A stretch of DNA of 64,000 nt from Clavelina lepadiformis (GCF_947623445.1 NC_135241.1:23438501-23502500); one strand, 5' to 3'. Positions 18,352 through 33,015 are shown, counted from the first letter of the stretch. Notes: generated from the sequence alone by a model not told the origin. A program made the numbers and translations.

Positions 18352-21024
18352 AACCGTACTACAGCGGAGCTCAACAAACAACCTAAAATTATGCTGAAAA
18401 TATGAATCTGCTACGTTCTACGCTGTCAACTTCCTCTATTCAGCTTTTGCTCATCAACAACGCAATTCAGAACACGGCCCGGGAAGTTGTTACGTCATTA
18501 TACGCTCTTGGGTCATGCGTGTTGTGTTGTAATAATTGCATTGACTTGGCAAGTTGATCACGTGTATCAACTGTTAAGTTCTGACTATCAATCATTTAAA
18601 AAATTACATATCTACGATTTCCGCATTATGCCACTGTAACTACCGCGATTGTTGCTGTTTAAGCCGGTATGGCGTGTGATCATGGCAACTTACTTTTGGA
18701 ATTTTGTTTTTAATATACACGCAAGGTGGCAGTGCTGTACAATATATAACTCAGCAAGCGGAGACTTGGGTAGTTTTTCCAAACACTTCGCGCAAGTCAC
18801 TAAATACAATGCAAAATTATAACAAACTTTTAAAAGAAAATAAAAAAATGTTAAGCTTATTCGAAAGACTTGCTATAACTTGTTATATTTACCAGACTAA
18901 CATTTACAAAAGTTAAATTTCATGACTTGTCGCAATTGATTAATACCCATGCTAGCAAGTATCTATTGTTAATATTCAATAAATGTTGCAATTCATTCAT
19001 TTACTGTATATGTACGTCGTTTATTGATTTAGGATACCACAGCTACGCAATTTCTTGTCATTCTTATTGACCTATTTGTGACAACATAAAGGATAAATTA
19101 TGACGTGGTATGCAATCTTTTTTTGTTGGAAGAAACTAGCATCACAGCGTGTGGGCGGTTAAATGGCTTATTTGTCTGAAGTAATATGCTTCAAAGTCAT
19201 GCACGTTTTCTAACAAGCTTTGAAGCTGTCTTGTTTGTGATATGCGCTCGGATAATTGTAACTCGCTCTGCAAAACTTGAAAAGATTAAGCCGCAGTCTA
19301 ATATTGATCTCCTCAAAATAATGAAATCTTGTTAAAGTAATAACTTCGACTTGGCTAACCGTTCGACGAAAAGAGAAAATAGATTTGTTCCAAATAAAAC
19401 AAACACATGAAAGATTGAAAGCCTCTAACTTTCCACACGTCAGGGGAACTGCAGCAAAATTTAGATGACCTCGAAGCAAAGTTTAGAATAATCACAAGCT
19501 TACTAGTTATCCGCCTACTGATGCCGGCAACTAAAGACAAAAATAGGCTCGCACTGTCGTGCAGGTGACGCTTCTTAAACGTCACAATGGTGTTTGGCGT
19601 CATAGGATAATGTTAGCCTTTAAAGTAAATATTTCGGTCTAGTTTTGCTATGTTGAGACCAGGTGGCGTATTACAAAATTTTATTTTATAAAATAGATTT
19701 ATTTGTTGCGAAGGTGTAAATATGCAATTGTGTCAAAACGGTTATTATAAAGATTGGTTGCTTTAAACCAACAGATTAAAAGACAGAGTGTAATTTTTTT
19801 TTCTGTGAAGAAGCGAAGAAAAAAATGCCCGGAATGTTCGTATTAGAAGGGGATGGGGGTTGGGAGAAAGTTGCCGAAAAGAATTCAGGGTAGTTTGTCA
19901 TTATAATAAGTTTATGCTGGCCGTTGGATAAATTAAATTTGTCGATGAGATTATGTTTAAAGGATGCATCGCAGGAGATACATATACATACATATATTTG
20001 AAAAATGGTGATTTATTTCGAAATGTTTCCAATCAGAAGTAGACCAAACTTATTCGCTTGAAACCAACCACTTACTGTAATGCCAAAATCGTACGAGATG
20101 CTTCAAACTATGGCAGCTCTCTCTCGCTGTCTCTCGCTCTCTCAGTCTCTTGAAAAAAAGCAATCAGGAAAAAGAGAAAAAAGCGATCCCGTAAAGATTA
20201 CAAGCCTCGCATTAAGCGAATATCGTCGTGTTAGCAATAGACGGCATTTGAAGTTGTGAATGCATCGACCTTACAGAAACAGGAAAGGTTTCTTTTTATG
20301 CGCAGTTTATTAGGCTTCTATATTCATTCAAATGAATACAGTACTGGACGCAATGAGTTGGCATTATGTGACATCTAAATATAAAACGGTGGTCTACGAA
20401 AATTACAAGTGAAGCAAGACTTACTGCCGTTTCGTATGGCAAGGGTCAAACGACACAGCGATTGGCAGCGAAATCGTTCGAATAATTGCTGCAGTTTGTA
20501 TTGAGTGTACATTGCACAGTCAACCGAGTCATGCCACTTAGACAAAGTACAAAACGGGTTAAAACCGTGACGCAACGTCAAGGTCCTATTTAGGCGACGT
20601 TGCGTCATATTACTGTCGTAGTTACGCTTTTACTGTTATACTCATGCATAGGATAAAAGCTATTTACCTTTCTATACATAATGAGAAATTGTCTGGTCTC
20701 GTCTATTGCCGGCCAAACAGCGGGGGATCTGGCATTGTGTATGTAGGAAGATTTTATTTCCTCGTCTGGGTTAAACGAAAGTTTCTTCTGCTCAGTTCTC
20801 ACGGCGGATTTGTGTTTCAATTTCCTTTTACAGAGTTAGTTTTACTGAGTACTGGTATTAAAAAACTGAAAGCAATGCTGTTGACTGTTTTGTTGCAAAT
20901 GCTTATTTACTGAGTTTAATCATCGAGTAACCAGGCAACGCTGTACACGAAGCAAACGCATTTCAATCAGCAGATTGCAGTAAATACTAAGAGGAAGGAG
21001 ATATCGCTTGTTGCGGTTGAAAAC
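18352..21024. other. Divergent intergenic region (2.7 kb)
   Basis: Lies between the starts of the EGF/sushi gene (-) and the PH-domain gene (+), so it should hold both promoters. A CT-rich tract sits at about 20113-20151. No exon is seen; short open frames here lack splice sites and recognisable domains. Confidence 0.45.
20113..20151. repeat. CT-rich simple repeat
   Basis: Tract of tctctcgctg and tctctcgctc units, about 0.9 kb upstream of the PH-domain gene start; low complexity. Confidence 0.6.
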
Positions 21025-24000
21025 ATGAGATCAATACAGCAAGTTGCTGAGCTCAGCTACGATAGTTTCAAAGAAACATTTGGAAGCGTCAGCAGACACC
21101 AACCTACGCCTCCCTCGCAATCAGCAGGTACGGTTTGATTCTGTGGGAACGTTTTGTGAAAACTCCTCAGACGCTTAGTAGTTAGCTACGCTGAGATGCT
21201 ACCATCTTCATGCATTGTATTTATTTTGCGCATGCGCACTGTAATATAATCTATAGCAACATTGCGTACTGTCAGGTGAGATACTAGGCCAACGATTTGA
21301 TCTACCAGTTAACTGATTAGCTCGTTTACATTTTACGATTTCTGATCGATAATTTCCCGTCAGCGTCTTAACGATTGTGTGTTTGTCTTCTCAATAGAAA
21401 ATCGCTCAAAAAACGGAGATGAACCGGAACATACGTCACACTCGTCGTCGCGGTCCGACCTGCTACATGTAAGTTATGATTGACGTCATTATAAACAAAC
21501 GTGTTGGATTTAAACTGTTGTATTTCTGGACACATCTCTTTGTTTATTAATTGTGTGTTCTCCAGATTTCCCTGTTGTGCTTTCATACATGTAGCGATGG
21601 TAAACATTTAATTAAATAAGATTTGTGCTGCAAGAAGGTTGCTTTTAAGAGTCAGCGTTGTAGATTGTATGCCTTGTAAGGCTTGTGACGCTGATAATGA
21701 TCCATTATGTGTTCATAAATGGATTACTACGTTATATAACACGTATGGTCAGGCCCAATTCGGATCTATATCTTGTTTACTCCTTGTAGTTGATAGGTCG
21801 ATTTCATTGTTTGCAAGCAATGACATTTGTGACAAATTGGCTTGCATCACAACAGATTTGTTTGACTGATAATGTCGCAATGTTCTGAGGCGTCGCATGC
21901 TTTTTGAAACTTCATGGTTTTTGTTGATTTAAGACTGTGGTGTTATTTAAAGTAAAGCTTACCAAAAGAGGGAAACTATTGAGTAAACATAAGTAGATCA
22001 GACCACAAATCTTTAAGACGTTTTGTGTCAAAGTTTCGAGAATCTTCAAGGGGTTCTTATTAAACCCATTTGTTCAATCGGAATCCGTTTGACGACCACT
22101 TAAACGTCCGTTTCTGTTTTTCCGATACTATGTGTCACGGTGCTGTATGTATTCTACACTGGGAGGTTTTCCGGCGAGTCAAAATGATCGTGTAGTCGTT
22201 GTCACTTATTATTTGCAGTTACCGCTGATTTCACCTTTTCCTTGTTTACATTTCCAAGTAAAGTTTTTTATTTTAATATTTTCATTAAACAACACTTTTC
22301 CCGAATACATCCTCCTATGGCAGATAAAAGCATCGGCTAATGTTGCTATTTTTACCCCATCGTCAGCCATTGATTCATGAGTTGTGTGCTTTTTGCGACA
22401 ATGTCAATATTGACGTCACTAAATCAATAACTTTCGCAGCATGTAAATAGGGTTATGATGTCATAAGTTGCATCTCGCGTTTCGAGTTATCTTGAAAAAC
22501 AAACGCGCTACTGTTTATTTTCTTAGCACCTCCTCTACTACGTTAGCGGATGTAATTGTCACAGTACCTATTATGACGTTACACTTCATGTGAATTCACA
22601 AGTGCGGTTAGTGTTGTTTGCTGGTAGGAACTGGTCGTAAAGTTTGCATTGGAGTTGGAGGCAGTGTCAAACGATGAGGTAGACTTTGAAAATCTTGTCG
22701 CTATTCTATTTGAATTAGTTTATATAACAAGCTACTCACGTTTGCTGCATTTATGGGGACTGGATGGCAACTGAAATTTCCAATCAAATTATGTCCTTAA
22801 AAACCTAACACCGACTAATGGCGATATATTAGCATTTGTGGACGACTGTTTTCTCTCAAGGTCCAAGCAACAGTGTAAATGACGATGATAACCGCTTACG
22901 ACTCTCGGCAAAGTTTCCAGTTGAAAACATTTCGAGTATTGCAAATCTTTTGTTGCTGCGTGCTCTCAAATGCACTTCGCACTTGCATAGAGAACTGAGC
23001 TCAGTTTGCACTTTGCTTTGACAACCAGTCATTTTATTTTTTTAATTTAGATAGTCACGTGCTTTTGTTATTTTCACATCGGTTAGAAGCGTTTCTTCCG
23101 AAAACTCGACGTCGTTTTTCTGACTTTTACAAATAAAGATATTGTAATGCTAGTCACCGAAAATATTTCGTTGAACTTTGAACTTCGTCTGCGCAGCTTG
23201 ACGTTAAAGAATGTAAATATTGTTTCGGTTAAGTTATTTTAAATTCAATGCCATGTCGTGTTACTTCCATCTGTCTCGATTTCGCTTGTTCATCCGTGTA
23301 GAATTTATTTCAATTGTTGCATAATAATGGCACACTAACTTTGTATATAGGTATGCTTTTGAGATAGCATATAAAATCCAGTTGGTTCTTAGTGTAACAA
23401 TTTATAAAAACCAGTTGGTTCTTAGTGTAACAATTTTCCTCTTAAAACAGTTCCGACTTTGTTAGGCGACCAGTCGTGCCGGTAAACTGCCGGAAGATAT
23501 ACCAGATCATAGGTCCAGTGCATTAAATGCAATCTGATGCCCGTTTTGAGTGGAAAGGTTTGCCTAAGTGGCCACTCTGATTTCGAGAACAAGGATAATT
23601 TGCTGAGGCTACGATAACGGGCACCGATAATGACAAAATAGGCCAATGTCGTCTTAGAAAAACATGAACGACATTTTAAACGTGCTGTTACATCGTCTAA
23701 GTCTTCTGCGCTGAACTTGGCTGCTGGTAGCAAAGTCTATACTTGGGTCGTTGTTACGTATCGCTTATGACCTAGTTATGCCATTTTGCTTACACGTTTA
23801 TGACGTTATAATTTAAAAGGCGTGCGTCATAATGTGTCAGATGATAATTCATAAAATATACAGGGCTCTTGAAAACTTTGGTTATATCTGTTTCTTTCCG
23901 ATAGTTAAGCGGTTTGATTAATATGCGCGTCAACTTATCTGATAAAACAACGCACTCATGAATTTATGGTTCCAACCGCACAGATAGATAGCTCGGCGTG

Positions 24001-27000
24001 TCTCGCAATTCATCACTTCTCTTTGCACAAGTGACGTCGATACCTTGTGCCTTGCTCAGTTTATGGCAGCGACATTGTCTTTACAAAACTTGCGACATTT
24101 TCAGAAAAGCAAGCTGTTTTTTCCCGGATTTATGAAACACTTTGTTACGCCGTCCTTCAGTAAGTCACCCGGTTATTACGATTAATTATTCTTCAGGAGA
24201 AAACATGAATATTACGATGAAAACTTCGTTGATGTAGATTTTAATTACTGTTGAATACAAATCAAAGTTAAAATTTAATTTCGGAGTCTTTCGCTCCGAA
24301 TAACTTAACAAACTGCTTACCTTGATCTTTTTCAGTATTTGTTTGCTATAATGATATGTCCGGGTTATTTTTATTCCCTTTATTTTAGGCCGTAGACGTT
24401 GTTTATCAACAATCAATAAAGTTAGACTAATACTTGCTGAGCTGTAGTCATGTCGTAATGCACGGTTTGTGACGTCACTCCAGTATTCTTCAATTGCATT
24501 TCGACAATTTCGGTCATTTTCCGCGCGTAACTTACCGTGGAAGCAAAGGAGATGTTTTGAAATTTCTATTTTCCTATTTAAGACCCCAGCTCTCCATTTT
24601 CAAGGCCGCTTTTTATTTTATGTTTTCAGTGCAGCTAAATCGCATTATGACATCACAACTACAAAAGCTTTTTCGATGTTCTAATCGAATCACGTAAATT
24701 CCTAAACACGTGAAGTGTTTCAAAATAGTTCCACGTTATTGATTTCGAGAACGAAACCCGAGTTTTTATTAAATTATTTCCAATTTAGCAAATGCCAGGT
24801 GGGGCAAAACGGATTCCGCAGTTCCCCTTCTCGCCGAAAAGCACTCGCGCTTACTTATGAAAGAACTCGGCTGGTAAAGGAATTTTTTAATTTCGCGGAC
24901 GGAATCGAATTGATGAGGCTAGTGATGAACTTACTACATTCTCGATGATGTGATTTTATCACGTGATATCCCGATTAAACGTGGGAAAATTGGTGTCGAA
25001 AGATTGCAATTAGACATAATGACGCTCACAGAGATTTTACAACGGATAGTTCATACAATTAATTGGTCCTCTTCCCTCTTACATGCTGTAAAGGTAGTTT
25101 TATGCGGTTCTTAACCAAAACGCTTGTAAAAATAGACGATTATGACATCACTATAGCTGTTTTGCAATCATCTATGAATGCAATCGGAAATGTAAATGTT
25201 TTGTTTTACGGAATAACGAAAGTCGTTTATCGGTAAATGTAAAATTTTACCTCACAATAAGAAGTAACCAACATTTGGCTATAGCGGCTTTGTACTCTCA
25301 TGACAACGTAAACGTATAGTTTGTATTAACTACAAGTTTATAAAAAGTGTTCTTGATAATACTCTGGTAGTCTTCCGCCGTCTGCTTGTAAAGGAATACA
25401 GACAGATACGTACCCACTCGCCTACAAAAACAATGTTCTCTGTTTGGATAGTGAAATAAATCTGTTGTTACATCTGCTATGTTGCTTATTACTACCTCGC
25501 CATTTCGGCAAATCCTATTTTACCCAATAGATTTGTGGTTGAATTTCAATTCTTAACTTTCCAGCTGCACTGGCTTTGAATTTCGACTTTTATTAACGAA
25601 TAAAGGGGCTTTGTTTTGTGTCTTTTATTTGCTTATTATGTTGTTTGGACTTGGCGAATTACCCGCTAGCGTAAATGAAACAAAAAAATCCCATTCTTAC
25701 GTAACAGAAATATTGTCTCACGGGTTTAGGATGAAACAAACTGTTTGATATTTAAACCAGGATTTTTTCACGAGTTATTCATAAGTAAAGTTAAACCCTT
25801 TGAATGTTTATTATCTGACTTCAAATAAATTTATCACAGGCGATATTTGTTAGACTTCGTAAATCATTGTTGATATCTGTATATTGTGTTTGCAATCTGG
25901 GCGCCGTACCGTCGTGCATGGCTGACAAATTTTTATTTGACTTGCTGTTGTAAAGCACAGAATTGCCGGCTGGCTTTTGATTTGTTAGAAAGATCCGCTC
26001 GTTTCAAAATTGCAACTTCTCCTTGTGACGTAATGACAGTGTGGCTATTGTTTATGACGTATTGCATAAGAGACTAGGTGTGGTGGTGATAGGTGATTAT
26101 TGCATCACAATGGCCTAAGAATTGGTATTCTCCATCCAGGTGAAAGTCGTATACGATGAGGTGCAGAACAATCGTCACCAGTCTCCCAGGAAGAACAGTC
26201 TCTTCTCGATCTCAAGCAACGAGTCGACTGTTGACAGTAAGATTTCTATGTAGACATTTATATGTTTTGTACGTTGTTATGGAAGTTTCTACGTCGGTTA
26301 CCGGAACTATTCTGCCATTTTCTGACCAACAAAGTAATGCCTACTTAGGATAAGAATTTAAAACAAAAACACGACTTTTGACCTCTTTAATGGTTACTAC
26401 TATGTGATTGGCTGAACCTCGTTTATGTCAAAACCTTCAAAAGAACGGTATCTATCGGTGGTAGCGTTTAAATAAAATATCTCAGTACGTCACTGCGTAT
26501 TTTGACAGCCCGTGAAAGCTTCATTAAAAATATATCCCAACAAAATTCAAACCAGGTTCAATTGTGGTTGTAGTGGATCATCAGCGGATCGCAAAAATTA
26601 TGAATGTGCTCACTGGTCACGCTACAATGAAAACAGAGAATGCCATCGTAAGTTTATCGCTCGGTATCGGCAGATTATATGGAAGATTAGGTGCTCGCGC
26701 GCACAATCATTGATGCGTGAAAAATTCTATATTTCGTGCCTTACGTAACCATTTTTTCGGACCGTGACCATAACGTACTTTTGAGATTTAAGGTGATTTG
26801 TTTTTAAAAACTGCGAGCTTTTATGCTTCTTGGACTGGCAGGATTTTTAAGATAACGGTCACACGTTCCGGCTGATATCAATGCTGACTCGGCTTTAGTA
26901 AAAACACGTTTAACAATCCAGAAATTTTACGTAATAATCCCCTTTATTGCAACCTCTTCCTTTCTAGTTCGTAATCTTCTCACAAAGGCTCTCTCTGGTG

Positions 27001-30000
27001 TGCATTTACGCGGTGACGTCATTATATTATGACCTGTCGATGAGTGATTTTCGCGCGGTCTTGTCAGTTTCCGAAACGGTATTCACATTGTTCGTCGAAA
27101 TATCCACTCAACGCTTTAACACAGCGGGTGTCTGAACCCGTGCTGGGTCCATTTAATACATAATCGTATCGATACGTGACCCGTGGGAGTGGGGTTTAGG
27201 TTTATGACGTAATAACTCACCATTATCACGTTATTGCGCTGTTACAATGGAGCTTTATGCTTGTTGTAATAAACGAAGCAGCATTAGCGGAAGTTAGAAG
27301 CCGAAATACCTTAAACCTTACGGTGAAACACCAATGCCGTGTGAAGCTACACTAGTTGCCTGACACAGTAGTAAAACACGCCCACAGCATTCATGCTTGA
27401 GTTCTAGTTAAAAGATGTTTTACAACCTTTGTGGACTCGCCTACTCCATGTATCGCATATTTCCATCGCCCTTTACACGTGTTTTGCCTCAAACATTTCT
27501 TGTACGACCGAAAGCAAACTTTTCAGGGTTAATTTAGTAAGGTTTCCATGGTTACCCGCTAATTGAAGCGCTCTCGTTATGACCCTATTTACTGTTGTTT
27601 ATTTATTTAACCCTGCTTCTATGACCTCATAATCGTGTGGTGAGAGCAAGGCCGTTGTAATTGGAGCCTCTCTGTGCTGATAAACGGGCTTTATCACCAA
27701 AGAAAGGCTTAATAAAATTCCTAAGATCCTGGGAAGATAATCCTGACAAGTTCTTTTAATTTTCTTTCATGTATATCACACTATGACGTATGCAGGTTTG
27801 GCATCCAAGCGCTCTCCTATGAACGAAAAAAGACGACGTTTTCGTAAGATTTCTATGGATCGGTTTAGTTCTATCGGCGGAACTGTCCAGGCGGTTTTCT
27901 CATCAAGACGAACCAAAAACTCAACATCCGGTAAGTTTCATTTGTTCCGATTAAGTGATATGTAAAGTACATTCTTTTTGACGTCACAATGTTTTCGTGA
28001 TGCAGATTCATCTGAAACAGACGGGCGGCATGATACCAATGGGACCCCGAACTTTCCGTCGCATATCGCCCAGAGATTGGCGTCCGAATCCGGGTCGATT
28101 TCGAGCGAAGACGCCGATGATAGCTCGAGCAGTCGGAGCAGCAGCAGAGGCGGGGCTTCGAACCCGAAACCTGCAATCTTTCGCATCCCAGCCACCAGAC
28201 TCGCTTCCGCTTCCCACCGTGGCTTCCTGGATTGCAGGAACAAGAAAAAGCAATGGAAAAGGTAAAAGCGGGGATTTTTACGTTTCTAAATACTTCCGCT
28301 GAACTTTGTTTCATTGAGCCATTATGATGTAAACGTGATGTGGCGATGATGTCACAATAAATTATGATCAGCTTTTTATTAAAGGCTGTTGGGTGAAAAT
28401 GAAACTAATTTAATGAAACCAACTTTTGATAAGGTTACTGTAACATAGCTGTTTGCACTGTTTATTACGTCACACAAATACTTTCACAAGAACTTGTATT
28501 GCATCATAAAGCTTTTTGAATGCTGCTTCTAGCAGCTTACAAGCTTGAAGTTTAACACTGGTTCCAGTGCACGTGACACCAGACTTCGTATTCATTGTGT
28601 GTTGTCTTTGCTGATGGAGGTGGCAAAGATTTGTTCGTGGATTTTATCACGTTTTGTAAAAACAACCACACAGGTGTTCCGTGGGTTTTGTCAATGAGGG
28701 CGGTTTAAGTTGTCATGGATACAGAAGTGCATCAATGCGCCTCAATTCTCGATTTTAACCGGAATATTCGAATTTTTCGCGCCGTTTTAAGTCAGTTTCG
28801 ATTTTAATTTACGTCATTCACAGATCGGCGCCTTTAATAAAAAAAACGTGTTGACGTCACAATACTTCTCGTTTTGTAATTGGCTGGGTTGAACAGAGCC
28901 CTTCTATATTTAGAAAAGAGAAAACTCATTTAACCCCGTTATCGAGCCCACAAGATTTGCTTTTCTGAAACCCCATTCACCTATTTCGGTGTTTATTCTA
29001 TTAGCGCTTGAAAAGATAAATCCCTAAACCATTGTTTACTGCGAGATTTTTTTCGGAAATCTCGTAAGTACCTTTTTCCGCTTCAAAGGCGCTATCAGAA
29101 CCTCCATCATCAACAGATAATATGCGTGACCTGGATATAATTGTGATGTAATTAAATAGGAAATTATCGCGTCATAATTATTCGTATTAACAATATTATG
29201 ATCGTATTTGTGAGGAAGTGTCGCTTTCGTTTCCGTATTTAGGCATTTTTGTTGATCATGCTGGAAGTTATTTTAATTGCTTGTATATACTTGAGCCGAA
29301 GGTGGTTATTCGACTTGGCCTGTGGTTATGAGGTTGCAATCATTATTGCAGTTTGTGCTATATAGGCTGGAATGTGATACTTTGCTTCTCTTATATTAGC
29401 GGTGTTAACATTTTTGTCGGTTTTGACGATTTTTCAGGTTGGTCTCTGTTACTAGGTAATTTTCTACCGGAAATATTGTTCATTTGTGTCACGGATTTCA
29501 ATGAAATCATTTTCATTTTCGCGCTTTCAAAGCTGATACCGCCGAGAAATTTCGACTTTGTTGCGGGTTTGGTTCCTCTTTGTCTTCGTTGGTTCAGATT
29601 TGAAAGGGCTCAAAAAAATTTAATTTATTGGTTTTGGTTCCGGTTCGATTTCTCAAAAACATCCGGTTGAAAGGTTCATTTCCGGTTCGACCCTCTGTAC
29701 AAAACAACAGCCATTAATTATGCATGTCTCACATCGATAGTTACGTCACAATCGAATATCGTAGCAGCGTGAGAAGCACGCCGTACCGCTGGTCTGTCGT
29801 TCCAAAACTCAAGTGTTCAATGCGTAGTTACGTATTCGATTGTGGTTATTATAAATTCTAATTTAAAAACATGCTGACTTTCATTGGAATTATTGCTTTG
29901 TTTTTTCCATCTAGATTCTGGTGTGTTCTGCAAGATGCTTGCCTCTATTGCTATCACACTCCACAATCAGACACCACCCGTGACGCTATACTCCTACGCG

Positions 30001-32848
30001 GCTATGACGTAAATGCCGACGTCACCAATCTAAAAAGGAGCAGGTTCGCGTTTCGGCTTCAACAAAAGGTACATAGATAACTGTCGATTGTTCTGTTTAA
30101 GGCTCCAAAAATTCAATTTTTCACATTTCTCGAACGCTTTCCATAATGAGGTTGACTTGCTGTTGAGATCTGCAGCATCCGTTGATTAAGATCTTTTAAT
30201 TGTATCCAGCCACAACTTGTATGACGGGTATTCTCACGTGGTTGCAAAGAATATTGTTTATAATAAATAATTCATTACCAGGGTGTGTCCACTCTCCACT
30301 TCAGCACCGACAACCACCGCGATTTTCTACTCTGGGTCGCGACTCTCGAGAAAGAAACGCGATGCGTTAGCGCCACCGAGTGAGTATTGTACTTCCCTCT
30401 GGCCTAGTTATTGCAGTGTCTTTTAAATATATGCTCTATGGTTTTCCAGCATAATTTTACCACGCAAGTGTTAGGTTATCTCTCAAATAAAAACATTATT
30501 ACTTAATAATAACCGTTGTTTAGAAACAAAAGAAGATTGAGCACATGTGAGGCTCCCCGTCTGAACCTACCCGACTCTGAGGTGAAGAAATACCACCGAG
30601 CCAGCATGCCTAATCTAGCCAAGTTCAACACGGTGTCCACGTCGCCGAGCAAACAATTAGCGGTTAGTTTTCATGAACAATGCTTTACTTTCACGAACAT
30701 TTGGTTTGCACTACGTTGATGTTTTTACGTTTTTGTCTCTTACTTCTCTTTAATGATTCTCGTTAGTGTTTTTCTTGTTGAGTTAGCAAAGCTGCTCACT
30801 TTAACTAAAACGATTTTCCTTTGCAGAGAAACGGCTCACAGGAACGGAAGGACAGGGAGCTTGCCAACATGCAAAAGAACAAACTGCTGCAAGAGATCGC
30901 AGACCAGCAACAGCTCCTTCAAGAGGAACAGCAACTTTTAGACAAGCTCCCGTCAGGCGGCGCCAGGGAATCAGTTTCGTCGTCTGATAGCGTGATATCT
31001 CGTGATGACGTCATACGTCAATACGAACGCGCGAAGAACGAAGAAGAGATCAAAGCCATGAAATTTACAACTTTCTTGAACCGGTAATTACGAAGAGATG
31101 ATTGTATTATTCAACCATTAACTAACCCATGTTTTACAACAACTCATTGTTTATAATTGATTCTTTCTAACACACTCGTTATTGTTTATCTTATGTTTAT
31201 TGCGTTTTTTTGTTTTGTTTGACATTAAATTGAATCTGACTTCCTTAAAAGAGATTTTTTCTCATCAGTCGCCGCAACTCCGTCCAACTCAAAGTCGACC
31301 AATATGCACGAGATCTCGCTCCCAGAAATGGTCGACGTCGTCTTGACGACCCCGCTCAATTTTTCGCCATGGAAACGAAATTAAAGGAGCTGCAGGAGGA
31401 ATTGTCGCGCGTTGATCGCGAATTCTTGGAGGAAGAAGCAAAGAAACAGGTGATTTTTGAAACCACCGGTGCTGGTCCGTCTTTGATTTTCACAATTACT
31501 CACCTTAACTAACAAATTTAATGATTTTAAGAGTTGATGAGGCAAGTAAGTTCAAAAGAGCGTGGAGATGTAGGATAAACAATGACCGGCTATTATTACT
31601 TAATTAATTAACCGTATCAACTGATTGTACTGGTAATGACTGAATTAGATAATCAATTAGTCAATAAGTTACTCCACCATCTCATACGGTAGCGCGTTCT
31701 TGTAAGTAACTTTTTCTTCTTAACTCGCAGCATAATCTGGATAAACTCGAATACAAACGCGATCTTGAGCTCATGATTGTTGAGCAGCGTGAGGCAATAG
31801 AGATCTTACGACGTCATCAGACCGGGGGGATGTCCCATCGCTTCCGTCGTCGTCGAAGCCACAGCGACATCTTAATGACGCCATCATCGACGCGATCCAA
31901 CGACACCCTGACGTCAATTGACGAGCTGTCGAGTGTTTCGGACGAACACGTCACGTCATCAGCGGGTAGTTCCCTTTCGGTAGGTCGCTCATTAGTTGTC
32001 ATGGTTACTGCGCCTTAGTGATGATAGAAAATGTTTGATTGACAGCTCAAGTAAGGCGAGTTGTAATTTTATAAGCAGGGGTGCATGTGAACATTAATAA
32101 CGCCGGTAACCATCATTTGACATCTTGATCCTCCACTGTGTTGGATGTAGCTTTTTGTTCAGATTCAGTAAAGTTTCCGTTTCAAAACCATCAAGACATG
32201 AATCTGACGGATGCGACGGTTTTTTATCTTCTTTCATCTTTTGTTCAGGATGCCGCTAGTGCGACTCACAGCCAGAGGTTAAACCTGCAGGGTTCTCCGC
32301 GCGCGCAAAATCATTCGTTACGTCATCAACCATCTGCGTCATCGCGTTCCAAGTCGGAGCCGTGTTCGCGTCGTTTTTCCGCGGAAGTAAGCTCCGACGG
32401 AGACAGCGGATTCCAGCCGTACAATTGCGTGGATGACCTCGAATCCGCTCATTATTGGGAGGAGAGGAATCTTCGACCATCAATTGACTCCGAAGTAGAG
32501 TTCGACATCGGCTCCGACAACTGCGATGATGTTTACCCCGTTGCGCCATCTAGCAGAGACTCAACTCTTAAATCCGCTTCCGCCCACGACGCTGCTGAAG
32601 CGATCGACGCTTCCATACTTGCCAAAATAGAGGTAAAAACTAATCGAAAATATATTTTTTATTGCTATTAAATAAAAATAATTTTATTTAATTATAATTT
32701 TTTGGAAGTTGTGTGTGTTTGAGCATTTCTTAACTGCTTGTATTTTATAACAAAATGTTTAATTTTGTTTGTTTAACAACTTTGTAAATTTTTGCAGGAT
32801 TTTGAACTTTTTGCGAAACTAAAACTTGAAGAGTTTTCAAAATCTTGA
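21025..32848 (+). CDS. PH-domain and coiled-coil protein, family unassigned
   Basis: Probable membrane-associated scaffold, by domains only; I do not recognise the family. Exons: 21025-21127, 21398-21468, 26140-26236, 26556-26647, about 27810-27930, 28006-28261, 29915-30068, 30282-30379, 30524-30662, 30827-31083, 31269-31449, 31731-31979, 32249-32632, 32798-32848; this model gives 750 aa. Residues 1 to about 160 are Ser/basic-rich with a short hydrophobic strand (SSIVVVVDHQRIAKIM). A Ser-rich acidic stretch precedes a PH domain (exons 28006-30379: WKRFWCVLQDACLYCYH to the closing helix FLLWVATLEKET). Two coiled-coil blocks follow: LLQEIADQQQLLQEEQQLL, and KLKELQEELSRVDREFLEEE plus the next exon. 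A basic phosphosite-like RRRRSHSD and a Ser-rich acidic C-terminus end it. The junction between 26647 and 27810 is uncertain: a better acceptor at 27795 needs a different phase, so an exon may be missing or a second promoter may start here. Confidence 0.7.
21469..26139. other. Long intron of the PH-domain gene
   Basis: 4.7 kb between two exons whose phases match directly. Contains a 33-bp-period duplication at 23378-23436 and several TGACGTCA palindromes. No exon with good splice sites is seen, though small exons could be missed. Confidence 0.45.
23378..23436. repeat. Two-copy tandem repeat, period 33 bp
   Basis: A 26-bp unit beginning ccagttggttcttagtgt is present twice with identical sequence, separated by 7 bp. 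Confidence 0.85.
26648..27809. other. Unresolved intron or alternative-promoter interval of the PH gene
   Basis: Exon 26556-26647 ends in phase 0, whereas the strongest acceptor for the next coding block (cag at 27793-27795) needs phase 1. An unrecognised exon, use of the weaker acceptor at 27809, or a second start at ATG 27783 would each resolve this. Confidence 0.4.
28262..29914. other. 1.65-kb intron inside the PH-domain coding region
   Basis: Splits the PH domain between WKR and FWCVL in phase 2. Contains one exact TGACGTCA and several near matches; no exon is seen. Confidence 0.5.
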
Positions 32849-33015
32849 TTCTCCGATTATGACGTCACCGATGAGTTCCACTTCCATTACTTGTTGTATT
32901 ATGATGTAACTATGACGTATTTCCTGCATATTTCGCGTTCTTCCATGAGTTACACATTGTTGATTACGTAAAAGTTGTTTGTTTTGTTTTTGGTTGTTAC
33001 AATTGTACTTGGATA

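Noticed and set aside
27871..28314. Long minus-strand open frame opposite the PH-gene exon
   Set aside because: It is the antisense shadow of Ser-rich codons in exon 28006-28261, with no splice logic or domain.
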